The notes: generated by a model from the letters alone, not told the origin. Shown: positions 24,878 to 32,685, counted from the stretch's first letter. The stretch is DNA of 64,000 nt from Actinomadura hibisca NBRC 15177 (GCF_001552635.1 NZ_BCRO01000042.1:1-64000), one strand, 5' to 3'. Numbers and translations are program-made.

Positions 24878-25699
24878 TCACAGGTAGCGCGTGAAGTCGT
24901 CCAGCACCGGCAGCACGGCGTCGCGGTCCGCCGACGGCACGCGCAGCACGACCTCCTCGACGCCCAGCGAGGCGTAGTAGTCCAGCTTCTCCGGGGACGG
25001 CAGGGTGCCGAACGGCACGACCGGCACCATGTCCCGGCCCTCCTTCGCGCACGCGGCGCGCAGGTCCGGCAGCGCCTCGCGGATGCCCGCGCCGCCGATC
25101 GGCATCCAGCCGTCCCCGTATTCGGCGATGTGCGCGAACAGCGTCGGGCCGGGCGCGCCGCCCAGCAGGACCGGCACGCGTCCGGCCGGTTTGGGCCAGG
25201 ACCAGGCCGCCTCGAACGACACGAACTCCCCGTCGAAGGCCGCCTCCTCCTTCGTCCACAACTCCCGCATGGCCAGCACGTGCTCGCGGACCATCGCGCG
25301 CCGCCGCTTCCAGGGCACGCCGTGGTCGGCGGCCTCCTCGGCGTTCCAGCCGTAGCCCGCGCCCAGCACGAAGCGCCCGCCCGCGATCCGGTCGAGCGTC
25401 GCGATGGCCTTCGCGGTGACGATCGGGTCGCGCTGGGCGGGCAGGCAGACGCCCGTCCCCAGCGTGATGCGCCCGGTCACCGCCGCCGCCGCGGCGAGCG
25501 AGACGAGCGGGTCCACGGTGCGGGCGTACTCCTCCGGCAGATGATCCACGCCGGTCGGGGCCGGGGTCTTCCGGGAGACCGGGATGTGGGTGTGCTCGGG
25601 GACGTACAGGGAGGCGAAGCCCCGGTCCTCGGCCTCGCGGGCCAGCTCGTGGACCCGCATCGCCCGGTCGGTGGCGAACATCGTGACGCCGAGGCGCAT
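24878..25699 (-). CDS. LLM-class F420-dependent oxidoreductase
   Basis: 273 residues, a luciferase-like TIM barrel: MRLGVTMFATD, FASLYVPEHTHIP, ITLGTGVCLPAQRDPIVTAKAIATLDRIAGGRFVLGAGYGWNAEE and the PVLLGGAPGP substrate-side loop. It is of the TIGR03619-like type found next to F420-linked enzymes. The ATG at 25699 is preferred because AAGGAGAGGAG lies upstream; ATG 25726 adds nine residues and has no ribosome site. It is divergent from the hydrolase gene with an operator in the gap. Confidence 0.92.
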   Translation of the reverse strand: MRLGVTMFATDRAMRVHELAREAEDRGFASLYVPEHTHIPVSRKTPAPTGVDHLPEEYARTVDPLVSLAAAAAVTGRITLGTGVCLPAQRDPIVTAKAIATLDRIAGGRFVLGAGYGWNAEEAADHGVPWKRRRAMVREHVLAMRELWTKEEAAFDGEFVSFEAAWSWPKPAGRVPVLLGGAPGPTLFAHIAEYGDGWMPIGGAGIREALPDLRAACAKEGRDMVPVVPFGTLPSPEKLDYYASLGVEEVVLRVPSADRDAVLPVLDDFTRYL

Positions 25700-25747
25700 C
25701 CGGCCGCTCCTCTCCTTGCGCGACATGCGTCACACCCTATCCACTTA

Positions 25748-25765
25748 ACCAAGCGATTGCTCGGC
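25748..25765. promoter_or_regulatory. Operator-like site ACCAAGCGATTGCTCGGC
   Basis: The left half ACCAAGCGAT equals the minus-strand left half of the 11358-11379 site. The right half is degenerate, with 3 of 8 mismatches to a perfect dyad. It sits between two divergent genes, 48 nt before the oxidoreductase start and about 58 nt before the hydrolase start. A weaker related sequence follows at 25781-25799. Confidence 0.5.
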
Positions 25766-25822
25766 TCGTGGGTATTGATGTAGCGTGCGCTTGTTCGGGA
25801 ACAACGGCCGGAGAGGGTGCCC

Positions 25823-26668
25823 ATGCCATTCGCTGACCTGGGGGATGTGCGCCTGTTCTACACCGACGACGCGCCCTCCGACAGCCCTTCCCACGAGGCC
25901 GCGGGGCGGACCCCGCTGCTGCTGGTGCACGGCTTCGGCGCCGACTCCCACGACTGGGCCTTCCACATCCCCGGGCTGACCGCCGCCGGGCACCGGGTGA
26001 TCGCCCCCGACCTGCGCGGGCACGGCTACTCCTCGGCCCCCGGCTCCGGCTACCGGCCGCAGGACCTGGCGGGCGACCTGGTGCGGCTGCTGGACCTGCT
26101 CGGCGTCGAGCGCGTCACCGCGTTCGGCCACTCCATGGGCGCGCTGGTCGTCAGCGCCCTGGCCGTCGAGCACCCCGCGCGCGTCCGGGCGCTGGTGTGC
26201 GTGGACCCCGGGTACGGGCAGCCGCCCGAGATCGCCGCGATGTTCCCCCCGATGATCGAGGCGCTGCGCGGCGACGACCCCTACTCCGTCGCGCTCGCCA
26301 ACGACCGGTGGTGCTACACCCCCGCCTCACCCGGCTGGTTGCGCGAGTGGCACCGCCGCAAGATCCTCGGCACCTCACCCCAGGCGCTGGCCCACGCCTT
26401 CGCCGCCATGTACGAGGGCGAGGCCCAGTTCGGCGTGCGCCCCGCCGCCGACGCCTACCTGGCCCGCCGCGACTGCCCGGTGCTGTCGTGCTGGTCGGCC
26501 GCGCAGGCCGCCTCGGCGGACTGGGAGAACGGCCTGTTCAAGCATCCCGCCTCCCGGGCCCTCGCCTGGCCCGGCGGCGGGCACCGGCTGCACGTAGAGC
26601 GGCCGGCCGAATTCCTGCTCGTCGTCGACCAGTGGCTCGACGAACTCGACAAGGAGAAGTCCGCGTGA
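25823..26668 (+). CDS. Alpha/beta hydrolase
   Basis: 281 residues. The nucleophile elbow is GHSMG with Ser104, the oxyanion region is LLLVHGFGADSHDW (33-46) and the general base His is in WPGGGHRLHVERP near the C-terminus. PDLRGHGYSSAP is the usual strand-4 motif. It should cleave an ester, lactone or C-C bond in the cytosol. ATG 25823 follows GGAGAGGG by about 6 nt; the GTG two codons earlier lacks that spacing. Its stop overlaps the next oxidoreductase start (GTGA), so it opens a three-gene operon. A hydrolase plus luciferase-like monooxygenases would fit lactone formation and hydrolysis, which is an inference. Confidence 0.93.
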   Translation: MPFADLGDVRLFYTDDAPSDSPSHEAAGRTPLLLVHGFGADSHDWAFHIPGLTAAGHRVIAPDLRGHGYSSAPGSGYRPQDLAGDLVRLLDLLGVERVTAFGHSMGALVVSALAVEHPARVRALVCVDPGYGQPPEIAAMFPPMIEALRGDDPYSVALANDRWCYTPASPGWLREWHRRKILGTSPQALAHAFAAMYEGEAQFGVRPAADAYLARRDCPVLSCWSAAQAASADWENGLFKHPASRALAWPGGGHRLHVERPAEFLLVVDQWLDELDKEKSA

Positions 26669-27915
26669 AGTTTTCCCTCTTCCTCAACCCGCAGATTCCG
26701 GGCTCCGGCTGGGCGGCCGAGGAGAACGCCAAGGCCAAGCGGCCGATCGGGCGGGACGTCGAGTCGTACCAGAAGTTGCTGCACGAGGTGCGCGAGATCG
26801 CGGTGCACGCCGACCAGATCGGCTTCGACGCGCTCATGATGACCGAGCACCACTTCCACTCCGAGGGCTTCGAGTTCTCGGTGAACCCCCTGATGTTCCT
26901 GACCGACCTCGCGGCCCGCACCGAGCGCATCCTGCTCGCGCCGCTCGGCATCGTGCTGCCCGCCTGGGACCCGATCCGGGCCGCCGAGGACGTGGCGCTG
27001 CTGGACCACTTCTCCAAGGGCCGGCTGCGCCTCGGCGTCGCCCGCGGCTACCAGAACCGGTGGATGAACGTGCTCGGCCAGCGCTGGCACGCCGCCGCCG
27101 CGCGCTCGGACGGCTCCAAGTCCGACACCCGCAACTTCGACGTGTTCGGCGAAGTCCTCAAGATCATGAAGATGGCGTGGGAGCAGGACTCGCTGCGCTA
27201 CAAGAGCGAGGTGCTGGACTACGAGATCCCCGCCCCGTTCAGCGGCATCGAGGGCTGGCCCGCGCAGGAGTGGACGCAGACCTTCGGCGCGCCCGGCGAG
27301 ATCGACGAGAACGGCCTCATCCAGTCGGTGTCGGTGTGCCCCAAGCCCTACCAGAACCCGCACCCGGAGTTGTGGCAGCCGTTCACCGTCTCCGACCGCT
27401 CGGTCATCCGCGCCGCCCAGGAGGGCATCATGCCGTGGATGTTCACCCCCAACCCCGACGACCACGCCGCCAAGGCCAAGCTCTACCAGGAGGAGTGCGC
27501 CAAGCAGGGCAAGGACTACAAGCTCGGCGAGCACACCGGCATCCTGAAGATCGTCGGCATGGCGGACACCCGCGAGGAGGCCATCGCCACCTACGGCAAG
27601 GGCATGCAGAAGGACTTCGCCTCGTTCTTCGGCCCCTTCGGGTACCTGGAGGTGCTGCGCAAGAAGGAGGACGACAGGCACCAGCCCATCTCCCCGGAGA
27701 AGGGCGACTTCAAGCGCATGAACGAGGTCGAGATGGCGCTGCTCGGCACCCCCGACGACGTCAAGCGCGGCATCCAGCGCATGCTGGACCGCATGCCCGA
27801 CCTGGAGTGGTTCGGCCTGTTCATGCAGGGCCAGCAGGGCGTGTTGCCGCTCGACACGGTCAAGCGCAACCTGGAGATGTTCGCCACCAAGGTCATCCCC
27901 GAGTTCCAGGACTGA
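26665..27915 (+). CDS. LLM-class flavin-dependent monooxygenase (long form)
   Basis: 416 residues, longer than the F420 group. KFSLFLNPQIPGSGW, DQIGFDALMMTEHHFHSEGF, VNPLMFLTDLAARTERILLAPLGIVLPAWDPIRAAEDVALLDHFSKGRL and LGVARGYQNRW place it with FMN/F420 luciferase-like monooxygenases close to bacterial luciferase alpha and limonene or type-II Baeyer-Villiger enzymes. The conserved His in MTEHHF is the flavin-proximal catalytic position. It is translationally coupled to the hydrolase gene. The flavin and substrate are not fixed by sequence; if FMN-dependent, a reductase must be encoded elsewhere. Confidence 0.92.
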   Translation: MKFSLFLNPQIPGSGWAAEENAKAKRPIGRDVESYQKLLHEVREIAVHADQIGFDALMMTEHHFHSEGFEFSVNPLMFLTDLAARTERILLAPLGIVLPAWDPIRAAEDVALLDHFSKGRLRLGVARGYQNRWMNVLGQRWHAAAARSDGSKSDTRNFDVFGEVLKIMKMAWEQDSLRYKSEVLDYEIPAPFSGIEGWPAQEWTQTFGAPGEIDENGLIQSVSVCPKPYQNPHPELWQPFTVSDRSVIRAAQEGIMPWMFTPNPDDHAAKAKLYQEECAKQGKDYKLGEHTGILKIVGMADTREEAIATYGKGMQKDFASFFGPFGYLEVLRKKEDDRHQPISPEKGDFKRMNEVEMALLGTPDDVKRGIQRMLDRMPDLEWFGLFMQGQQGVLPLDTVKRNLEMFATKVIPEFQD

Positions 27916-27919
27916 CGCG

Positions 27920-28801
27920 GTGGAGTTCTGGCTCGGAGCGGCCTTCGTCGAGACGTCCGAGTTCCGCGGCCTGGCGCAGGCCGCGGACCGCCTCGGCTAC
28001 GACACGATCGCGGTGTCGGACCACATCTTCTACACCGACTACGACGCGTCCTACCCCTACACCGACACCGGCGCGCCGCCCTACCAGCCCGACACGCACT
28101 GGCCGGACGTGTGGGTGACGATCGGCGCGATGGCCGCGGTGACCGAGCGCGTGCGCTTCGCCACCAACGTCTACATCGCCCCGGCCCGCGACCTGTTCAC
28201 CGTCGCCAAGGCGGTGTCCACGGCCGCGGTCCTGTCCGGAGACCGGACGATCCTCGGCCTCGGCGTCGGCTGGTGCAAGGACGAGTTCCTCCAGACGGGC
28301 CAGGACTTCCACACCCGGGGCAAGCGCCTGGACGAGATGATCCCGGCGCTGCGCGAGTTGTGGAAGGGCGGGATGGTCGAGCACCACGGCGAGCACTACG
28401 ACTTCGGCCCGCTCAGCATCGCCCCGGTCCCGGCCGAGCCCGTCCCGCTCTACATCGGCGGTGACAGCGACGCCGCGCTGCGCCGCGCGGCCCGTGTCGG
28501 CGACGGCTGGATCGGCAACCGCATCTACTCCGAGGAGCAGCTCGGCGACCTGCTGGAGCGGTTGTCGGGCTTCCTCGCCGAGCACGGCCGCACGCTGGCC
28601 GACCTCAAGGTGATCGCGCCGATCGGGGCGATGCCGTCGGCCGACCTGTACCGCAAGTGGGCCGACCGGGGCGTGTCGGGGACGATGGCGGCCCCGTGGT
28701 GGCTGGCCACGCCGGAGGAGAAGGCCCGGCACGGCACGGGCCTGGACCTCAAGGTCGCCACGATGGAGCGGTTCGCCGACGAGGTCATGGCGAAGATGTA
28801 G
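27920..28801 (+). CDS. LLM-class F420-dependent oxidoreductase (TIGR03619-like)
   Basis: 293 residues, a luciferase-like barrel: MEFWLGAAFVETSEF, LGYDTIAVSDHIFYTDY, VRFATNVYIAPARDLFTVAKAVSTAAVLSGDR, LGLGVGWCKDEF and VPLYIGGDSDAALRRAARVGDGWIGNR. GTG 27920 starts 4 nt after the previous stop, so it is the third gene of the operon and is followed by a strong hairpin. It probably works on the same compound as the preceding monooxygenase. Confidence 0.92.
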   Translation: MEFWLGAAFVETSEFRGLAQAADRLGYDTIAVSDHIFYTDYDASYPYTDTGAPPYQPDTHWPDVWVTIGAMAAVTERVRFATNVYIAPARDLFTVAKAVSTAAVLSGDRTILGLGVGWCKDEFLQTGQDFHTRGKRLDEMIPALRELWKGGMVEHHGEHYDFGPLSIAPVPAEPVPLYIGGDSDAALRRAARVGDGWIGNRIYSEEQLGDLLERLSGFLAEHGRTLADLKVIAPIGAMPSADLYRKWADRGVSGTMAAPWWLATPEEKARHGTGLDLKVATMERFADEVMAKM

Positions 28802-28824
28802 CCCGTTCGGCAGCCCTGCCCGAC

Positions 28825-28863
28825 AGCCCTGTCCGGCCGCCCGCAGGACGGCCGGACAGGGCT
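28825..28863. terminator. Strong hairpin terminator, 15-bp perfect stem
   Basis: Arms 28825-28839 and 28849-28863 are perfectly complementary with a 9-nt loop. It stands between the convergent oxidoreductase and cyclase genes and can serve both, though no T-run follows. Confidence 0.8.
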
Positions 28864-28872
28864 CGCCCGGTT

Positions 28873-29538
28873 CTAGCCGCCGTCCGTGATGCGCGCGACG
28901 GCGCGGACGGGCGCGCCGTCGTGCTGGAGACGGATCGGGAACAGCGACACCTCGATCCGCCGCCCCTCCTCCTGGGCGTCCAGAAGCAGAGCGAGATCGG
29001 TCAGGTTCTCAGCGATCACCGCGTGCGCGCCCAGCAGCACCCGGTGAGTGGCCAGGGAGAAGTCCGCGTCACCCGGCGGCGGCGTGCGGTCCACGCTCAG
29101 CGCGTCAACGCCCACCGTGCGGACCCCGGTGGCAACGATCCGCTCGGCCAGCTCCGGCGACGGGTACGGATGGGCGAGGTAGCCGTCTGTCCCCCACTGC
29201 CCCGCCCGGCCCGTGGCGATGAGCAGGATCGTCCCCGGCTCCAGCCCGTCCGGCAGCCGCTCGGGCCCGATCGGGGCGCGGTCCGCGACGTCGCGCGCGT
29301 CCAGCACGACGGCCGGACCGAGGAAGCGGGTCAGCGGCAGGTCGTCCAGGCGCGGCAGGGCGTCGTCGATGTGGCACGGCGCGTCCACGTGCGTGCCCGT
29401 CTGCGATCCCATGTGCACCGACCGCACGTGGACGCCGTCGGCCGGGACCGTGAGCGCGGCTGACAACCGCACCTCCGGGTCGCCCGGGTAGACGGGCATG
29501 CCCGTGGTGATCGCGTGGGTGAGGTCGATCAGGTCCAT
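28873..29538 (-). CDS. Cyclase-family metal hydrolase (kynurenine-formamidase-like fold)
   Basis: 221 residues. TGTHVDAPCH (47-56) is the core of the HxGTHxDxPxH metal-binding motif, with Gln46 where the first His is often found. DLTHAITTGMPVYPGDP at the N-terminus and VGVDALSVD later are family marks. The fold is shared by kynurenine formamidase, isatin hydrolase and polyketide cyclases, so the reaction is probably hydrolysis of an amide or ring, but the substrate is open. No good ribosome site precedes the ATG. Divergent from the HipA-like gene. Confidence 0.88.
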   Translation of the reverse strand: MDLIDLTHAITTGMPVYPGDPEVRLSAALTVPADGVHVRSVHMGSQTGTHVDAPCHIDDALPRLDDLPLTRFLGPAVVLDARDVADRAPIGPERLPDGLEPGTILLIATGRAGQWGTDGYLAHPYPSPELAERIVATGVRTVGVDALSVDRTPPPGDADFSLATHRVLLGAHAVIAENLTDLALLLDAQEEGRRIEVSLFPIRLQHDGAPVRAVARITDGG

Positions 29539-29558
29539 CGGCCCATCATCGCGTCCGA

Positions 29559-29564
29559 TAACGT
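29559..29564 (+). promoter_or_regulatory. -10 hexamer TAACGT for HipA-like gene (leaderless)
   Basis: TAACGT is followed by 6 nt (GATCAG) and the GTG at 29571. No Shine-Dalgarno exists, so this fixes the start. Confidence 0.5.
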
Positions 29565-29570
29565 GATCAG

Positions 29571-30398
29571 GTGCTACCCCATGTGACGGCCATCCGGTAC
29601 GTGACGCCGCTGCGCGAGGGCGGGTCGTTGCCGGGCGTGGTCGAGGCCGACGACCTCGGCACCTACGTGATGAAGTTCCACGGCGCCGGGCAGGGCCGCA
29701 AGGCCCTGATCGCCGAGGTGGTCGCCGGCGGGCTGGCGCGCCGGCTCGGGCTGCGCGTGCCGGACCTGGTGATCATGGACCTGGACCCGGTGATCGGCCG
29801 GCACGAGCCCGACCCGGACGTGCAGGACCTGCTGAAGGCCAGCTCCGGCTGGAACCTCGGCGTGGACTTCCTGCCCGGCTCGCTGGGCTTCGACCCGCTG
29901 GGCTGGCGGCCCGACCGCGGCTTCGCCTCGCGCGTGCTCTGGTTCGACGCCTTCATCGGCAACGTCGACCGCAGCTGGCGCAACCCCAACATGCTGGTGT
30001 GGCACGGCGAGGTGTGGCTGATCGACCACGGCGCCTCGCTGATCTTCCACCACGCGTGGGCGAACGCGGCGCGCCTGTTCGCCGGGCCCTACGACGTGGA
30101 CGACCACGTGCTGACCCCGTTCGCGACCGGCCTCGCCGCCGCCGAGGCCGAGCTCGCCCCGCGGATCACCGAGGGGCTGCTGCGCGAGCTGGTGGCCGAG
30201 GTGCCCGACCGCTGGCTGGAGGGTGAGCCTGGCTTCGCCGGGCCGGACGCGGTCCGCGACGCCTACGTGGAGATCCTGCTCGACCGCGCCGGACGGCCGC
30301 GCGACTGGCTGCCGGAACTGGACGTCAGCGGGCACCGCCCCGACACCGGGTCGCGGCGTGGCGAGAACCGTCCCGGCTGGCTCGGAGGCCCGGTGTGA
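29571..30398 (+). CDS. HipA-like kinase domain protein
   Basis: 275 residues, a compact HipA-like kinase without the usual N-terminal HipA_N half. TYVMKF supplies the ATP-binding Lys35, FIGNVDRSWRNPNMLVW carries catalytic Asp133 and Asn140, and WLIDHGASL supplies the metal-binding Asp152. GSLGFDPLGW resembles the HipA activation or P-loop motif. The protein is probably a cytosolic Ser/Thr kinase of unknown target. No HipB antitoxin is next to it; instead its stop overlaps the start of a DUF3037 gene (GTGA). This HipA-like/DUF3037 pairing is, to my knowledge, seen in many bacteria and uncharacterised. Confidence 0.87.
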   Translation: MLPHVTAIRYVTPLREGGSLPGVVEADDLGTYVMKFHGAGQGRKALIAEVVAGGLARRLGLRVPDLVIMDLDPVIGRHEPDPDVQDLLKASSGWNLGVDFLPGSLGFDPLGWRPDRGFASRVLWFDAFIGNVDRSWRNPNMLVWHGEVWLIDHGASLIFHHAWANAARLFAGPYDVDDHVLTPFATGLAAAEAELAPRITEGLLRELVAEVPDRWLEGEPGFAGPDAVRDAYVEILLDRAGRPRDWLPELDVSGHRPDTGSRRGENRPGWLGGPV

Positions 30399-30805
30399 GC
30401 GAGTGGTCCAACATCACGCCCGGCGCGGAGCGCAAGGTCTTCGAGTACGCGGCGCTGCGGCTGGTGCCGCGCCTGGAGCGCGGCGAGAGCATGAACATCG
30501 GCGTGGTCGTGTACTGCCGCCCGCTGGAGTACCTGGGCTGCCGGGTGCATCTGGACGAGCCGCGGCTGCGGGCGCTGGACAAGGGCCTGGACCTGGACGG
30601 CATACGCGCGGCGCTCGCGGGCGTCTCCGGCGTCTGCGCGGGTGGCGAGGCCGCCGGGCAGGCCGCCGCCGAGCCCGCCGGGGCCCGGTTCCGGTGGCTG
30701 ATGGCCCCGCGCAGCACGATCGTGCAGCCCGGCCCGGTGCACTCGGGACTGACCACCGACCCCGAAGCGGAACTGGAACGACTGCTGGACCTGCTGGTCA
30801 GGTAG
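30395..30805 (+). CDS. DUF3037 protein, partner of the HipA-like kinase
   Basis: 136 residues. FEYAALRLVPRLERGESMNIGVVVYCRPLEYLGCRVHLDEPRLRALD is the DUF3037 signature. It is soluble with no catalytic motif I can name. Overlap with the kinase gene implies coupled translation and perhaps a complex, or that it is the kinase's substrate or regulator. It converges on the HTH gene at 30812 with only 6 nt between the stops. Confidence 0.87.
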   Translation: MSEWSNITPGAERKVFEYAALRLVPRLERGESMNIGVVVYCRPLEYLGCRVHLDEPRLRALDKGLDLDGIRAALAGVSGVCAGGEAAGQAAAEPAGARFRWLMAPRSTIVQPGPVHSGLTTDPEAELERLLDLLVR

Positions 30806-30811
30806 GTCCGG

Positions 30812-31720
30812 TCAATCCCACTCCCAGCGGATGCCGTGGTAGCCGGCGGCCAACCCGAACTCGATGAAGTGCACGCTGCGGTAGCTCGACAGCCGCAGAT
30901 CCGCCGCGTCCTTCAGGCTCGTGCGCGCGTCCGGCCGCCAGGTCCGGTAGCAGCGCGCGGGCAGCGCCGCCGGGTGGAACCGCACCTCGATCAGATACTC
31001 GTGCTGGGGCGTGTGGAAGCCGCGGCCCTCCTCGGCGATCGGCGGCCCGGTCTCCTCGAACCCGAAGCCGTACTCCAGCAGGTAGGTCTCGCCCCGGCCG
31101 AGCGCCCGGTCGAACAGCAGCTCGGCCGCGATCAGGCCGCTGGCCTCGTCCACCCGCACCCGCCCGAACCGGCAGCCGTGCGCGGTGCGCGAGGACGGCA
31201 GGGCGCGCTGCGGGTGGTGGTAGACCGCGACCCAGCGGTCCACGCCGCGCTGCTGGGCCTGGAACACCGCGCGGGTGCGCATCTCGGCCAGCTCCCGGCG
31301 CGGCCCCACCACGTACTGGTCGTGCAGGCTGAGGCCGGTGAGCTGGCGCGCGCCCCGGTCGCCGATCTCGTCCAGCAGGTCGCGCACGCCCGGCTCGGGG
31401 CACAACTCCTCCACCGGCAGCCACGGCCCGGCCGACCGTTCGGCGGTGGGCCGCAGCAGGGTCAGCAACGAGTGGCGGGGCAGCTCCAGGATCACCTCCA
31501 GGCCGCGCACCGCGCGCAACGAGTCGGCGCGCTCGGGCCGGGTCCGGCCGCGCTGCCAGTAGCTGAGGGTGGACAGGCTGACGGCGATGCCCTGCTCCTC
31601 CAGCCTGCGGCGCAACGCCTCCAGGCTCAGGCCGCGCGCCTGGATCGCCGCCTGCAACGCGACGTTGAACGGGCCGTACTGGAGCATCTGGAGGAGATCG
31701 TCCTCGGTGACGGTCTGCAC
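30812..31720 (-). CDS. XRE-type HTH protein with unknown C-terminal domain (paralogue 1)
   Basis: 302 residues. Residues about 20-75 form a helix-turn-helix: ALQAAIQARGLSLEALRRRLEEQGIAVSLSTLSYWQRGRTRP. A helical middle (about 85-150) and a beta-rich C-terminal domain (about 150-302) follow, the latter ending GIRWEWD. The whole length aligns by eye with the gene at 31831-32679: same HTH core, LxLHDxxxxG block, ARCYRTW/ARCYGYS and the WEWD/WEWE end. I do not recognise the C-terminal family. GTG 31720 follows GGAGG, and the palindrome at 31731 overlaps the leader, suggesting autoregulation. Confidence 0.82.
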   Translation of the reverse strand: MQTVTEDDLLQMLQYGPFNVALQAAIQARGLSLEALRRRLEEQGIAVSLSTLSYWQRGRTRPERADSLRAVRGLEVILELPRHSLLTLLRPTAERSAGPWLPVEELCPEPGVRDLLDEIGDRGARQLTGLSLHDQYVVGPRRELAEMRTRAVFQAQQRGVDRWVAVYHHPQRALPSSRTAHGCRFGRVRVDEASGLIAAELLFDRALGRGETYLLEYGFGFEETGPPIAEEGRGFHTPQHEYLIEVRFHPAALPARCYRTWRPDARTSLKDAADLRLSSYRSVHFIEFGLAAGYHGIRWEWD

Positions 31721-31730
31721 CCTGTGGCCT

Positions 31731-31745
31731 CCGGATCGGATCCGG
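31731..31745. promoter_or_regulatory. Perfect 15-bp palindrome CCGGATCGGATCCGG before HTH gene
   Basis: Seven complementary pairs around a central G, just upstream of the Shine-Dalgarno of the minus-strand HTH gene. A good candidate for self-binding by the XRE protein. About 20 nt further up lies TTGACAGT...CACTGTAAG (31768-31803), a looser dyad. Confidence 0.45.
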
Positions 31746-31830
31746 CCGGGCCCCCGTCACGGCCCTTGACAGTCGGGTTTGCGATCTCAGCGTTCACTGT
31801 AAGGCCCGGCGCGACCCCTGCCAAGCGATC

Positions 31831-32679
31831 TCATTCCCACTCCCACTCCAGCCCGATGACGCCGCGCCGGACGTCGGGCAGCACCAGGTGCGCGCTGCCG
31901 GACGCGCCGATCCACAACTCGCCGAGCCGTTCCCGGGCGGCGATGCCGGTCTCGGCCGAGTAGCCGTAGCAGCGCGCCGGGTACACCTCGTCGTGGAAGC
32001 CGACGATCGCCAGGTAGTCGCGCACCGGGCGCGCGAACCGCCGCTCGTAGCGGTCGGCGGCCGGGCCGCCGGGCGGCGGCCTCAGCTCGTACTCCACCAC
32101 GGCGGTGCGGCCGGTGGCCAGCACCCGGTCGAAGACCAGCTCGAACGCCACCAGCCCGCCCTCGGCGCGGACCCGGCCCGCCCGGCAGTAGCGCAGGCCC
32201 GTCAGCTCGAAGCCCTCCCGGCCGCCGTCGGGGCCGTCGGGGCCGAGCCGGTGCACGCACACGACCCGGTCCACGTCGTCGCCGGTGGCGCGCAGCACCT
32301 CGCGCACGCGCAGGGACCGCAGCGCCCGGTCGGCGCCGATCCCGATCACGTCGTGGACGCTGACGCGCTCCAGCCGGTGCTCGCCCGAGCGGTCCAGCTC
32401 GCCGACGACGCGGGCGTGCCGGGCGGGGTCGGGCCACAACTCGGCGGCCTCGGGCGCGCGGTCGTCCAGCAGCCCGGTCAGCACGCCGGGCGGCACCCCC
32501 AGGATCTCCTCCAGCGCCGCGACGACCGCGCGGGAGCGGGGGCGGCTGCGGCCGCGCTGCCAGTAGCTGAGGGTGGCCACGCTGACGGTGAGGCCGCGCG
32601 CCGCGAGCCGGTGCCGGACCCGTTCCAGGGTCAGGCCGCTGGCCTGGACGGCCTCGCGCAGCGCTCCGGCGAAGTCCAC
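31831..32679 (-). CDS. XRE-type HTH protein with unknown C-terminal domain (paralogue 2)
   Basis: 282 residues, paralogue of the protein encoded at 30812-31720. The N-terminal HTH reads LREAVQASGLTLERVRHRLAARGLTVSVATLSYWQRGRSRP (7-47) and the C-terminal domain ends GLEWEWE. It lacks about 20 N-terminal residues of its sister and has a longer Pro/Gly loop (LRPPPGGPAADRY). The leaderless promoter TACCAT-N6-GTG fixes the start. The two genes are in tandem, 110 nt apart, each with its own regulatory region, so they arose by duplication and then diverged. Function unknown; probably DNA-binding. Confidence 0.82.
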   Translation of the reverse strand: MDFAGALREAVQASGLTLERVRHRLAARGLTVSVATLSYWQRGRSRPRSRAVVAALEEILGVPPGVLTGLLDDRAPEAAELWPDPARHARVVGELDRSGEHRLERVSVHDVIGIGADRALRSLRVREVLRATGDDVDRVVCVHRLGPDGPDGGREGFELTGLRYCRAGRVRAEGGLVAFELVFDRVLATGRTAVVEYELRPPPGGPAADRYERRFARPVRDYLAIVGFHDEVYPARCYGYSAETGIAARERLGELWIGASGSAHLVLPDVRRGVIGLEWEWE

Positions 32680-32685
32680 GGCCGG

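Noticed and set aside
31821..31830. CCAAGCGATC, resembling a half-site of the 11-26 kb operator
   Set aside because: Only one half is present and it lies next to the stop of an HTH gene, not in the expected promoter geometry; likely chance.
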